Part shown: one piece after another, positions 53,336 through 61,820 of the stretch | Position numbering within the stretch: the first letter of the stretch is position 1 | How the letters are laid out: the number at the start of each line of letters is the position of its first letter | Assembly: GCA_002399235.1 (NCBI GenBank) | Contig: DHDH01000029.1 | Location: forward strand, 71,563-135,562 | DNA: 64,000 nucleotides | Reading direction: 5' to 3' | Source of the DNA: Firmicutes bacterium UBA4881 | Lineage (GTDB): Bacteria > Bacillota > DTU065 | Position numbers and translations under genes: made by a program | Notes under the pieces: model-generated | What the model was told of the DNA's origin: nothing | The model's input: the letters and a program-made list of their open reading frames with translations, nothing else | Database searches by the model: none

Positions 53336-53866
53336 TTAGCTAGTTAGTTGTTTACCTAAAAACCCGGCAGCTGTTTGCACTAAACGGCTCTCAAGCGAGC
53401 CAATTTTTTTATCATCTTTTGAAAATACCACAATAAAACCAGCGGTCGCGTCATTCGCTCTGATACATGCAGCTGCAGCTGATTCGGCATATATGCCCTC
53501 AACGATCATGCTTCTTTGATTTAGCGTTACCGCTCCGTCTACTTCTCTAATCCTGTAGACGATATCTTGAGCAAGTTCTTTACCAAGATATGTCTTTTTA
53601 GGCCCACCTGCTATAGCGACAACTTCATGTTCGTCGGCGACTATGGCAGTGTAACCTGTAGACTCAGCCAAAGAATCAGCATATTCTTGGGCAAAATATT
53701 CTACATCAGCTACAGGGGAATATTTTTTTAAAATGACTTCTCCATCTCTATCGACAAAGATCTCTAAGGGGTCGCCTTCCCTGATGCGGAGAGTCCTCCG
53801 TATCTCTTTGGGAATAACCACACGACCTAGATCATCGATTCTACGCACAATCCCCGTAGCTTTCAC
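53336..53866 (-). CDS. spoVT: Stage V sporulation regulator SpoVT
   Basis: 176 residues from a GTG with AAGGAGGGA upstream. The AbrB-type N-terminal domain (1-52: VRRIDDLGRVVIPKEIRRTL, IFVDRDGEVILKKYSP) is followed by a GAF-like domain (about 55-175; TGYTAIVADEHEVVAIAGG, and the C-terminal AAGFLGKQL). It regulates forespore genes under sigma-G. It lies next to the PrsA-like foldase gene as in many Clostridia and is taken as the true SpoVT, with the copy at 42399 as a paralogue. Confidence 0.93.
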   Translation of the reverse strand: MKATGIVRRIDDLGRVVIPKEIRRTLRIREGDPLEIFVDRDGEVILKKYSPVADVEYFAQEYADSLAESTGYTAIVADEHEVVAIAGGPKKTYLGKELAQDIVYRIREVDGAVTLNQRSMIVEGIYAESAAAACIRANDATAGFIVVFSKDDKKIGSLESRLVQTAAGFLGKQLTS

Positions 53867-53955
53867 ACGCTTTCCCTCCTTCCCCTCTATTTTCCCAAAA
53901 AGTAATAGATAATATGACAGGAAGGAAGGTTTTCTCTAAAAAAACAGAGAGTCAC

Positions 53956-54840
53956 CTAATTATTGATGGAAATTTTAGCTTTACTCTTTAGATCTTGAAT
54001 AATTGAATCTTTGACATTCTCGATAATATAATCGACATAGCTTTGACGTACCTTATCTTTTATCTCTGTAAATTGTGGCTTTTCGCCAGCACGGATCTCA
54101 TCTACATAAACAAGATGCCAACCATATTCACTTTTCTTAGGAACTGAATACTCCCCTTGTTTAAGGGTAAAGGCGATTTCTGTAACACCAATCCAGTCAT
54201 CTTCTCTACTCATCCAACCAATTCTGCCGCCTTCTTTATTGGTACTCGGATCTAAAGAATACTTATTAGCTACGCTAGCAAAACTTTCTCCCCGGATCAA
54301 CTCTGAATAAGCTTTTTTAATACTATCTTCGGTATCAGTGAAGATATGACTAACTAAGCGTAGTTCTGGTGTGTTAAAGTCTTCTTTATGTTCTTCATAA
54401 TAACTTAAAACCTCTGCATCGGTTATGGGATACTGAGCTAAAACAATCTTTTCTAAATAAAGATTGTATCGAATACTCTCTTTTAGATCAGCCTCAGTTA
54501 TTTTGGCATCACCTAGGAACCTTTGATATAAATCATCGCCACCTAAAGATTCTTTTAAATCTAGGATTCTCTTAGTTATTTCATCTTCTTTAATTACTAG
54601 GCCATATTCTTTTGCTTGTTGTTCGACAAGCAACTCCTCAATAAAAGAATTTAACTGTTCTTTCTTATTACGTGCTAAAGCTCGTTCAGCAAGAGTGTCT
54701 TTGGTAATCTTTTGTCCATTTACTGTTGCTAATACTTCTGGTTGTTTCGCATCCCATAAAAAATAACCGATTAAAATATTAACTATCACTGACAGCACTA
54801 AAAGTGTAGTTAGGATAGCGATGCTTGGTTTTTTAGACAT
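53956..54840 (-). CDS. PrsA/SurA-like peptidyl-prolyl isomerase, membrane-anchored
   Basis: 294 residues. One N-terminal membrane helix (about 8-27, no lipobox), a SurA-like N-domain (about 35-140), and a parvulin PPIase domain (about 150-255) with PELRLVSHIFTDTED, FASVANKYSLDPSTNKEGGRIGWMS and VPKKSEYGWHLVYVDEI. It helps exported proteins fold outside the membrane. An SD GGAGATAG precedes the ATG. Upstream of spoVT, with a gap of about 90 bases. Confidence 0.9.
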   Translation of the reverse strand: MSKKPSIAILTTLLVLSVIVNILIGYFLWDAKQPEVLATVNGQKITKDTLAERALARNKKEQLNSFIEELLVEQQAKEYGLVIKEDEITKRILDLKESLGGDDLYQRFLGDAKITEADLKESIRYNLYLEKIVLAQYPITDAEVLSYYEEHKEDFNTPELRLVSHIFTDTEDSIKKAYSELIRGESFASVANKYSLDPSTNKEGGRIGWMSREDDWIGVTEIAFTLKQGEYSVPKKSEYGWHLVYVDEIRAGEKPQFTEIKDKVRQSYVDYIIENVKDSIIQDLKSKAKISINN

Positions 54841-55231
54841 ACACTATCTCCTTCCCAATATTCTTTTTTCTTATTTGACTATTTCGACCTACTAACTCCA
54901 TATACCTTTGGCAGCATCTCTTGATGTTAAAAACTGTTGTAAAGAACACAATCTGTTAATTAGGAGATATATTGTCCAGAAATTCTTTTGCTCTAAATCG
55001 CTTCAAACGTTTGCCAGCATAGGGCTTTGGGATTAACAAAGCCTATTCAGTTCTTTTGTTTTAACAACTGCTAACTTCATGAATACCATGTTAGTATCCT
55101 AGCTAGAATCTCGTCAGTGAACTATAGCAAGGCTTAATAGTAGAAAGATAGCTTTTTTATAGCACCGAAGATAGTAAGAAAGGAATAGCTGCTGCTTTTT
55201 CTAGGTAAATTAATATAAAAGAAGTGTTGCC
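54841..55231. other. Intergenic region between the foldase gene and ytaF
   Basis: About 390 bases between divergent genes. It must contain both promoters, but I see no convincing -35/-10 pair, no hairpin and no short gene. Confidence 0.5.
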
Positions 55232-55882
55232 ATGTCAAATACTGTTTCTACTTTTGTCCAGTCATTATTACTTGTTTTGGCCATCTCTTTAGATGCTTTT
55301 TTCGCTAGTATTGCTTATGGAAATAATAAAATAAAGATACCAACCCAATCTATTCTCATCATCAATACTATTTGTACTGGATTTCTCACCTTTTCACTTT
55401 TGCTAGGCTCTATTGCAAAAATAATAATACCTAAACCAGTTACCTCGCTACTCGGTTTTATTTTTTTGCTGTTTCTTGGTATCTACTACCTTTTTCAAAG
55501 TCTGGTTAAAAATTATTTGTTGAGCAATTCTGTTATGGATAAAAGAATTAACATTAAACTAGCAGACTTACGTTTTATCATCGATATTTATCTTGATGAA
55601 ACTAAAGCTGATATAGATCAATCAAAAAATCTAAGTCCCCATGAATCTATTTTTTTAGCTGTGGCTTTATCATTAGACTCCTTAACAGTTGGCTTTAGTA
55701 GTAGTTTGGCTAGCGTTCATTATCTACAAGTAATCTTCTTGTCGCTAATATCTAATCAGTTAGCTATTTGGTTTGGTTTACTCTTAGGAAATAAATTTGC
55801 TAAAAGAGCCAAGATTGATCTGGCTTGGCTCTCTGGTTTACTTTTAATTGTTCTTGCTTTGATGCAACTTAGTAAAGTATAA
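55232..55882 (+). CDS. ytaF: Sporulation membrane protein YtaF
   Basis: 216 residues with about six membrane helices. The paired motifs LAISLDAFFASIAYG (helix 1) and LAVALSLDSLTVGFSSSL (helix 4) are the YtaF/MntP-type repeats. A charged middle loop (about 100-140) is typical for YtaF. Its exact role in sporulation is not known. The SD is weak. No partner gene is next to it. Confidence 0.88.
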   Translation: MSNTVSTFVQSLLLVLAISLDAFFASIAYGNNKIKIPTQSILIINTICTGFLTFSLLLGSIAKIIIPKPVTSLLGFIFLLFLGIYYLFQSLVKNYLLSNSVMDKRINIKLADLRFIIDIYLDETKADIDQSKNLSPHESIFLAVALSLDSLTVGFSSSLASVHYLQVIFLSLISNQLAIWFGLLLGNKFAKRAKIDLAWLSGLLLIVLALMQLSKV

Positions 55883-56058
55883 TTCTAACCAAGCCTTTTT
55901 TATAATTTTATGACCTTATTAGCCTGCCATCAAAACCAAATTGTAGCAGTAATTTTCAAAGTAATTACGCCTTGACAACAAGTTTTTTACCTTCATATGC
56001 TTTTGAAATCGAAATTAGTTTTACAAGTTAGGAATAAATTTTTTACATCATTTCCCTA
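55883..56058. other. Spacer upstream of the first T-box
   Basis: About 175 AT-rich bases between ytaF and the T-box promoter. It holds no gene and no clear terminator. Confidence 0.4.
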
Positions 56059-56087
56059 TTTACATGCTAGTTAATTCAAGCTATAAT
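56059..56087 (+). promoter_or_regulatory. Promoter of the tandem T-box transcript
   Basis: TTTACA, 17 bp, TATAAT. A start near 56094 fits the first T-box leader. Confidence 0.8.
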
Positions 56088-56093
56088 GCTAAC

Positions 56094-56352
56094 TAATAGT
56101 AAAAAACGCTGATGGAGAAATTAATCTGCGAAGTACTCAAAGAGAGTTGCTACTTGGTGCAAAGCAACAGTCACTAGCAGAGGAAAGCCACTCCGGAGTT
56201 GCCTCTCTGAATTAGTAGTAAGAGAGTGCCGGCCTAATACAGGTCGTTAACCAAGAGTCTTTGAGACTTACTAAGATCTGCTTTGTGAAAAGTAGATGTA
56301 TTTGGGTGGTAACACGAGCCATTCGTCCCATGTGACGAATGGCTTTTTTTTA
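56094..56352 (+). ncRNA. T-box leader 1 (specifier GCC, Ala by alignment)
   Basis: AGTA-containing Stem I (GCGAAGTACTCAAAGAGAG), distal loop TTGGTGCAAAGCAAC, specifier segment GAGGAAA-GCC-ACTCCGGAG (GCC at 56187-56189), a T-box GGGTGGTAACACG (56304-56316), and a terminator GCCATTCGTC...GACGAATGGC with T8 ending near 56352. The GCC position was set by aligning with the valS leader in this window and with the canonical GAAA-codon-A pattern. It is the first of two leaders before the aminotransferase gene. Confidence 0.88.
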
Positions 56353-56369
56353 TAGTTATAAAAAGCTAG

Positions 56370-56595
56370 GAACAGATAAATTGGTCTTGTTCTCCCCATA
56401 GAGAAAAGCCGGTTGGTGCAAGGCTTTACAGAAAAGACCAAGTAGCCATCTGGGAGCTGCAGGACAGAAATTTCTTGCCGGTTTTCTCCGTTATAGAAAG
56501 CACATGTTGTGCACTGAGTTGACCTTCTTAGCAGAAGGTAAACAGAGTGGTACCGCGGTTAACCCCGTCTCTGAATTGAGGCGGGGATTTTTTAT
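56370..56595 (+). ncRNA. T-box leader 2 (specifier GCC, Ala by alignment)
   Basis: Second T-box directly after the first terminator and without an own promoter. Stem I outer pairs are TTGGTCTT/AAGACCAA and GAGAAAAGCCGG/CCGGTTTTCTC, the distal loop is GGTTGGTGCAAGG, and the specifier segment is CAAGTA-GCC-ATCTGGGAG (GCC at 56445-56447). The T-box is AGAGTGGTACCGCGG (56544-56558) and the terminator is CCCCGTCTC/GAGGCGGGG with T6 (56563-56593). Reading the specifier is less certain than in leader 1 because the loop is unusual. Confidence 0.82.
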
Positions 56596-56615
56596 ATTTA
56601 TTGGGAGGTAATATT

Positions 56616-57869
56616 ATGTGGCATGAACTACGGTCTAACCGGGCAATGAATTTACGAGCTTCTGATATCCGAGAAGCATTTAAATTATGTGAAGATCCAA
56701 GTGTTATCTCGTTTGCAGGAGGGTTCCCTTCACCAGCTTCTTTTCCCCAATTATCTAATACAGAACTGGCAAATCTCCTCGCAAGTCCCACTGCACTGCA
56801 ATATGGTCCCACAGAAGGGCTTAGCGAGCTGCGAGATCTTATTGCAACTTATTTAGTTCAGAAAGATATTCCTACTAATCGTAACAATATATTAATAACT
56901 AGCGGTTCTCAACAAGGGTTGGATTTAGTTGCTAAGTTATTTATTAACCCTGGCGATGTAGTCTTTGTCGAATCGCCAGCTTATGTAGGTGGATTAAATG
57001 CTTTTCATAATTACGAAGCTAAATTAGTGGGTGTAGAGATTGATCGACATGGAATGGTTCCTGAATCTTTACTTAGTAAAATAGAAAAAGTGCAGAAACT
57101 GGGCTTAATTCCTAAGCTAATTTACATTGTACCTTGCTATCAAAATCCTACTGGTGTAACTCTTACCCTAGAAAGACGCCAAGAGATTATAAACCTAGCT
57201 AAAAAATATAACATAATCATAATCGAAGATAATCCCTATGGCGAACTCTACTATAATAATCCTCCACCTAAAGCGATTAAAACTTTGGATAGCGATTACC
57301 ATGTTATTTATCTAGGCTCTTTTTCAAAGATCCTTCTACCTGGTATTCGGGTAGGCTTTCTCGTGGCTCACCAAGAGATAATCTCTCAATTGGCCATTGC
57401 TAAACAAGGAACAGATCTTTGTTCAGGATCAATAGGTCAGGTCTTTGCCCTCGAGTGGCTAAAAAAGTTTTCTTTGGAAAAGCATTTAACAGATATCCGT
57501 GTTTATTATAAAAAGAAAAAAGAAATATGCCTTGCAGCTTGCGAAGAATTTCTCCCTCCTAATGTAGAATATACCAAACCAGAAGGTGGCTTCTTTATCT
57601 GGCTAACCTTACCTAAAGATGTAGATGCTCGTAAACTCCTCCCTATCTCCATAAAAGAAGCAAAAGTAGCTTATGTACCTGGCGGAGGCTTCTTTGTCGA
57701 TCAAAGAGGCGAAAATTATATTCGTCTTGCTTTCAGTCAAGTAGAAGGAGATACCCTGGTTGAAGGCATGAGAAGACTAGGCAAAGTTCTCGAGCAAGCC
57801 CTAGAGTCGGATAGTTCCTTTTTTCTGCAGTCCACTTCAAAGCTTAACCAACTTTCTCTAGCTAAATGA
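56616..57869 (+). CDS. PLP-dependent class I/II aminotransferase
   Basis: 417 residues from the ATG at 56616 (GGGAGGTAAT upstream). Fold-type I enzyme of the LysN/2-aminoadipate-aminotransferase-like group. Landmarks are ASDIREAFKLCEDPSVISFAGGFPSPASFP in outline, ITSGSQQGLDLVAKLF (about 90), YIVPCYQNPTGVTLTLERR (about 170), IIIEDNPYGELYY, and the PLP-lysine in YLGSFSKILLPGIRVGF (about 240). No GntR domain is attached. Two T-box leaders that appear to read alanine lie upstream, so a role in alanine synthesis is likely by regulation; the sequence family alone does not fix the substrate. Confidence 0.9.
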   Translation: MWHELRSNRAMNLRASDIREAFKLCEDPSVISFAGGFPSPASFPQLSNTELANLLASPTALQYGPTEGLSELRDLIATYLVQKDIPTNRNNILITSGSQQGLDLVAKLFINPGDVVFVESPAYVGGLNAFHNYEAKLVGVEIDRHGMVPESLLSKIEKVQKLGLIPKLIYIVPCYQNPTGVTLTLERRQEIINLAKKYNIIIIEDNPYGELYYNNPPPKAIKTLDSDYHVIYLGSFSKILLPGIRVGFLVAHQEIISQLAIAKQGTDLCSGSIGQVFALEWLKKFSLEKHLTDIRVYYKKKKEICLAACEEFLPPNVEYTKPEGGFFIWLTLPKDVDARKLLPISIKEAKVAYVPGGGFFVDQRGENYIRLAFSQVEGDTLVEGMRRLGKVLEQALESDSSFFLQSTSKLNQLSLAK

Positions 57870-57906
57870 GTGTTTTTAGTTAGTTGTGTCCTTTTTTTCA
57901 AAGATA

Positions 57907-57930
57907 AAGAGGTAGCGTTCGCTACCTCTT
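57907..57930. terminator. Bidirectional terminator
   Basis: Perfect stem AAGAGGTAGCG-TT-CGCTACCTCTT between the aminotransferase gene and the convergent lipoprotein gene. Confidence 0.75.
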
Positions 57931-57939
57931 CCCTGGATT

Positions 57940-58995
57940 TTATATAACTTCTGGTCGGCGTACAGATATTTCTCCCAGCCAGAACCATGTATATACTGGT
58001 TGCACAGATACTTTGACATAACGACCTTCAGCATTTACAGCCATTTCGTACCATACTTCTTCATTTTCTTCTTCACTAGGTACTTTTTCTACTATAACTG
58101 GTTGGCTCCAATTAGATTTATCATTCGATACCTCGACAACCATTTTTACCGGTGTACGGACACCCCAGCTAACTTGTTGGAATGTTTGGACTCTTACAGT
58201 ACCAATATTTTCTACCTTCTCTAGATCAATAATAAACACAGAAATTTTATCTACATTAATGTCTATTGGCGCAGCTCCAAACCAAGTAGGATCTCCAATA
58301 TCATTTGTATTTCCCAACACGCTATCGGTTAGCTCTGTGAGGTTTGGATCGCCATAAGAATCGTGTTGTTTGACATTAATAGTTTCATACTTTTTCTTCA
58401 AAGCTAGCTCAGGCGTGTTGTTGAACGATATCTTTTGCACTACTATTTGACTGTCTAATTGTACTTCAAAAGAATCCGACTCATAAATCCCAGATTTTGC
58501 TAGTAAAACATAGGTGCCTGTCTTGGCATATAACTGCATTTTACCAGATTCACCTAAAGTAAGTACCTTTTCTTGCTCACCTATACTTACTTTAAGCTCA
58601 CTGTTAGAAATTGGCTTATCTGTTGGGTCAACCACAGAAACATCAATTTTACCAATCGTGGTAAGTTTATGAACTATTTCTGGGTTATCTCCTTTTACTA
58701 TATTAACTTGTTTAGAGATTATTTCTTTAGTGCCATCATATAAAACTAATTCACCTTCAAGAGTATTCTCACCAACTGCTTCAACTAGGAATTTTGCTTT
58801 ACCATCCGCAGCTGTTTTAGCTTTTACTGTTTTTGTGCCGCTTTTCAATGTAAGTTCGAGGTTAGATACTGGATCATCATTCCCAAGGACTATCTTGACT
58901 GTTACGTTGCCTGCTTTTTTACCAAATAAGCTACACCCGGAAACTAACAAAGCAATTACCAAAACAAGAATTAAATACTTAGCCTGCCCTTTCAT
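57940..58995 (-). CDS. Lipoprotein with Ig-like and discoidin-like domains
   Basis: 351 residues. A lipoprotein signal with LVSGC (Cys at about residue 21) leads to two Ig-like/carboxypeptidase-regulatory beta domains (about 30-110, NVTVKIVLGNDDPVSNLEL, and 112-190, IDVSVVDPTDKPISNSELKV). The C-terminal domain (about 205-351) is discoidin-like (YETINVKQHDSYGDPNLTELTD, VENIGTVRVQTFQQVSW, MVVEVSNDKSNW, GRYVKVSVQPV). The C-terminal domain resembles the partial protein at 1-221. It probably binds carbohydrate at the cell surface. An SD AAGGGGGTAA precedes the ATG. Confidence 0.82.
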   Translation of the reverse strand: MKGQAKYLILVLVIALLVSGCSLFGKKAGNVTVKIVLGNDDPVSNLELTLKSGTKTVKAKTAADGKAKFLVEAVGENTLEGELVLYDGTKEIISKQVNIVKGDNPEIVHKLTTIGKIDVSVVDPTDKPISNSELKVSIGEQEKVLTLGESGKMQLYAKTGTYVLLAKSGIYESDSFEVQLDSQIVVQKISFNNTPELALKKKYETINVKQHDSYGDPNLTELTDSVLGNTNDIGDPTWFGAAPIDINVDKISVFIIDLEKVENIGTVRVQTFQQVSWGVRTPVKMVVEVSNDKSNWSQPVIVEKVPSEEENEEVWYEMAVNAEGRYVKVSVQPVYTWFWLGEISVRRPEVI

Positions 58996-59395
58996 CTTTT
59001 TACCCCCTTAATTATTTTGGCACTCGTGTGTAGAAACTTTTTTCTCAGGCTCAAATATAAACTTTGTAGTCTCAAGCTTTTTTGTAGTAGCAAGAATGCC
59101 TCTTTTTACCAGTATTAACCACAAAAAAAGATATTCCTGCTAACTTTTGCCAGATGTTATGTAACATGTGATACTCAGGTAACAGAAGCTTTTAACTCAC
59201 TTTATATTTCAAAAACTTTTGTAACAATTCAAGATAAAAACCTCGGTTAAAAAATTTTTTTGACCACCATAAAGAACTACATTGATCGGCGTTTTATCAA
59301 TATAACTTGGAATTATTTTTGAGGTAGGAGCAGGATAATCTTCACTATTCAAGAAGACTTTTTCAACAAAGAATTTGACAGGGGGAAATATTACC
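58996..59395. other. Intergenic region upstream of the LamG-GDPD gene
   Basis: About 400 AT-rich bases between divergent genes. No clear promoter pair, hairpin or small gene is seen. The dyad found before the DUF4855 genes is not present here. Confidence 0.5.
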
Positions 59396-60763
59396 ATGTC
59401 TCGGACTCTTAAACTATGTTTTTTGGGTGTGTTGTTTTTTACATTGACTGCTTTTTGTTTTGCTACCCTTCCAGAAATGAACTTCACTGAAGGTAATTGG
59501 GTGAAGGAAGGCAACACTCTTACTGGCAGTCTTGCTGGCGACGAAGATTATGCTTCTGCTTATTTCACCACTCCTAGGTCTAGCTTTATCTTAGAAGCAG
59601 ATTTTACTCTTAATGATATTGTTAACTACAGTCGCTGGGTGGGTGTTTCTTTTCGTGCAAATGAAGACAAAACTGTTTCTCACATGCTAAGAATCAAACA
59701 AAAAACCGCTCTAGCTAACGGTATTGAAGTTTCTTTCTTAGAAGATGAGCGTTGGAGATCACAATTTAGAATTGCTGGTGACGAATTTTTAGAGCTTGGA
59801 AAAACCTATAAGATTAAAGTTGCTGTCTCAAATGACTACTTCTTTGCCTTCTTGAACGATAGATTAATTGTAGCTAATAAATTTGTCACAAATGGTTCCG
59901 AAGGTTATGTTGGCCTTCACACCAATGGCGCTACAGTTAAATTTAGCAATGTATCTCTTAGAGAGTACTCTCATGAAGAAATGAATGCTTATGAGTATCA
60001 AGCTGAGTGGCAAGCAGGTAGAGATAGAGCTGCTAAATTCCCTGCTCATCCTATTATTGTTGCTCATAGAGGTAACTCCTCTGAAGCTCCTGAAAACACG
60101 CTTGCAGCAGTTCGTTCAGCTATCTTAGTTGGTGCTGATGCTGTTGAAATCGATGTCTATTCAACTGTTGATGGTGAAGTTATTCTTAGCCACGATAGCT
60201 CGCTTACTCGCTGCACCAATGGTAGTGGCGATGTTAAATACCAAACTGCAGAATATTTAAGATCTCTAGATGCTGGCTCCAAATTTAATCGTAAGTTTGC
60301 TGGCGAAAAAATGCCCTTCCTCAGAGAAGTTTTAGAAGAGATTAAAGATAAAGTTGTTCTCGTTATTGAGATTAAACAATATGGTATCGAAGATAAAATC
60401 ATCAAACTTCTTGATGAGACTGGAACAAGGGATCAGGTTGTTATCATCTCTTTCTTGCCAGAATCCCTAGCCCGTTTCCACGACCTAGCTCCAGATGTAC
60501 CAACTTCTATTCTTACTTCTTCAGCTAAAGACGTTCATTCTCTTATCGCTCTGGCTGCACGTGCTAAAACTCGTTCTTTAGACCTCTCTTATGCAATATG
60601 CAGTAGAGCTAATGTTGAGTATCTAATTAGCCGTGGTTATTCAGTTTGGGCTTGGACAGTAGATGATCCCAAGATGATGCAACAATTAGTCGAAGATGGT
60701 GTTAGTGTAATCACCACTAATGTACCTCGTAAAGCCCTTAATACTTTCAGACCTCTAGATTAA
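59396..60763 (+). CDS. Exported LamG-like + glycerophosphodiester phosphodiesterase protein
   Basis: 455 residues from the ATG at 59396 (AGGGGGAAA upstream; open to 59375). Signal peptide about 1-23 (LCFLGVLFFTLTAFCFA). A jelly-roll domain follows (about 25-195; WVKEGNTLTGSLAGDEDYASAYFTTP, then SRWVGVSFRANED), of the same type as in the DUF4855 proteins at the left of the window. The GDPD TIM barrel occupies about 222-455 with IIVAHRGNSSEAPENT (catalytic His-Arg), DAVEIDVYSTVDGE (metal Glu-Asp) and LSHDSSL (catalytic His). It hydrolyses glycerophosphodiesters, such as teichoic-acid or lipid head-group fragments, outside the cell. Confidence 0.88.
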   Translation: MSRTLKLCFLGVLFFTLTAFCFATLPEMNFTEGNWVKEGNTLTGSLAGDEDYASAYFTTPRSSFILEADFTLNDIVNYSRWVGVSFRANEDKTVSHMLRIKQKTALANGIEVSFLEDERWRSQFRIAGDEFLELGKTYKIKVAVSNDYFFAFLNDRLIVANKFVTNGSEGYVGLHTNGATVKFSNVSLREYSHEEMNAYEYQAEWQAGRDRAAKFPAHPIIVAHRGNSSEAPENTLAAVRSAILVGADAVEIDVYSTVDGEVILSHDSSLTRCTNGSGDVKYQTAEYLRSLDAGSKFNRKFAGEKMPFLREVLEEIKDKVVLVIEIKQYGIEDKIIKLLDETGTRDQVVIISFLPESLARFHDLAPDVPTSILTSSAKDVHSLIALAARAKTRSLDLSYAICSRANVEYLISRGYSVWAWTVDDPKMMQQLVEDGVSVITTNVPRKALNTFRPLD

Positions 60764-60769
60764 TTGATT

Positions 60770-60804
60770 AAGCCTTTTGCTAATCGCAAAAGGCTTTTTC
60801 TTTT
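60770..60804 (+). terminator. Terminator after the LamG-GDPD gene
   Basis: Stem AAGCCTTTTGC-TAATC-GCAAAAGGCTT (11 bp, perfect) followed by TTTCTTTT. Confidence 0.9.
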
Positions 60805-60848
60805 AAACTCTCTTTAATTGCTCTGAACAAATTTGTGGTTAAATCGAC

Positions 60849-61128
60849 TATACCTATAACCCTTGTGTCGAGCTATCTAATAACCATAACTCCTTTAGGT
60901 TATGTCTCCCCGCTTGACATATTCTTCCCATGTTAACAAGCACCCGAGATCTCTGATCTCTTAGGTGCTTGTTTTTTATCTAGCTTTTGTTCCAGAACCT
61001 CTCCCACTTTCCCCATAAAATCAATTACTTTTTTATTCTTCGGCCACTTTCCTTATATTAACAATCATTACTCGATCGTTATAATGATCTATTATTGCTA
61101 AGAATGCGCTTTTAGCGATAGAAAAATA
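60849..61128 (-). pseudogene. Decayed second copy of the cas2 3' end and its flank
   Basis: About 280 bases align base for base, with scattered changes, to 62640-62920. Both begin TATACC.ATAACCCTTGTG, then share AGCTATCTAATAAC, CCCCATAAAATCAATT and TATATTAACAATCATTACTCG. In the intact copy this span covers the last third of cas2 and the bases after its stop. Here the cas2 part (about 60985-61128) has stops and gaps but still reads DRVMIVNI on the minus strand. A hairpin (ACAAGCACC...GGTGCTTGT, 60936-60972) follows it. The copy has no start, no upstream cas1, and no repeats. Confidence 0.8.
60936..60978 (+). terminator. Hairpin with T-run in the duplicated cas2 flank
   Basis: ACAAGCACC...GGTGCTTGT with an inner GAGATC/GATCTC pair and TTTTTT on the plus side. 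A partly decayed equivalent is at 62730-62760 after the intact cas2, so the structure was once the cas2-side terminator or part of the original flank. Confidence 0.55.
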
Positions 61129-61157
61129 GCTCTTCCAAAACGATTATATGTAATCCA

Positions 61158-61187
61158 TTGACAAAAAATATGTAGAAATACTATAAT
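61158..61187 (+). promoter_or_regulatory. Promoter of the TetR gene
   Basis: TTGACA, 18 bp, TATAAT, close to consensus. Confidence 0.85.
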
Positions 61188-61196
61188 GGAAACAGT

Positions 61197-61216
61197 CGTT
61201 ACGCAACGTCCGTTAC
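61197..61216. promoter_or_regulatory. Candidate TetR operator
   Basis: CGTT-ACGC-AACG with a second CGTTAC at 61211-61216. The site lies at the transcription start. A self-regulating TetR repressor is expected there, though the dyad is short. Confidence 0.4.
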
Positions 61217-61235
61217 CAAATGAAAGGAGCTATTT

Positions 61236-61820
61236 ATGCCACCAAAACCTATTTTAAACAAAGAAGAACTTCTCAATGCTGCTATTGATATAATCCGTGA
61301 AAGTGGTATTGGAAATCTGAACGCCCGCAGTTTGGCAAGTAAATTAAATTGTTCTACGAAACCACTTTTTAGAATTTATAATAACATGGATGATTTAAAA
61401 TCTGACGTTTATAAGAGAGCAGAACAAGTTTACGAAAAGTATCTGTCTAATATGCAGGATAATGATATTTCACCTTTTCTACAAATGGGATTGAATTATA
61501 TTAGATTTTCTTGCTACGAAAAGAATCTGTTTAAATTCATTTTCTTATCAAACAATTTGGAAATAAATAGTTTTTACTCCATTGCCGACATGGCAGAAAC
61601 TCCAGAGATCATTGATTTTATTATGACGAATAGCGGATTACCTATTGAAAAAGCGAAAGACTTATTTGCAAGTTTATGGTCGATGACGCATGGAATAAGT
61701 TGCACAATAGCAACCAATCAATATAACTTAAACGAAACAGAAATTTTAAGATTGCTTGAGACAGCATATAAAGGCATATTATCAGAGTTGAGAAAGGATA
61801 ATTTGCAGAATGAAAATTAA
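61236..61820 (+). CDS. TetR/AcrR family regulator
   Basis: 194 residues from an ATG with AAAGGAGC upstream. The helix-turn-helix is in residues about 9-55 (KEELLNAAIDIIRESG, then NARSLASKLNCSTKPLFRIYNNMDDL). The C-terminal ligand part (about 60-190) is not like any known group. It is followed by a membrane protein gene that overlaps its stop by 11 bases, so the two form one unit and the regulator likely controls it. The ligand is unknown. The pair lies between two copies of the cas2 3' end. Confidence 0.88.
   Translation: MPPKPILNKEELLNAAIDIIRESGIGNLNARSLASKLNCSTKPLFRIYNNMDDLKSDVYKRAEQVYEKYLSNMQDNDISPFLQMGLNYIRFSCYEKNLFKFIFLSNNLEINSFYSIADMAETPEIIDFIMTNSGLPIEKAKDLFASLWSMTHGISCTIATNQYNLNETEILRLLETAYKGILSELRKDNLQNEN

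Noticed and set aside
56528..56812. Minus-strand open frame over the second T-box
   Set aside because: It covers a structured leader and the start of a supported gene, without SD.
59209..59517. Minus-strand open frame before the LamG-GDPD gene
   Set aside because: It overlaps the signal peptide coding region and has no SD or recognisable domain.
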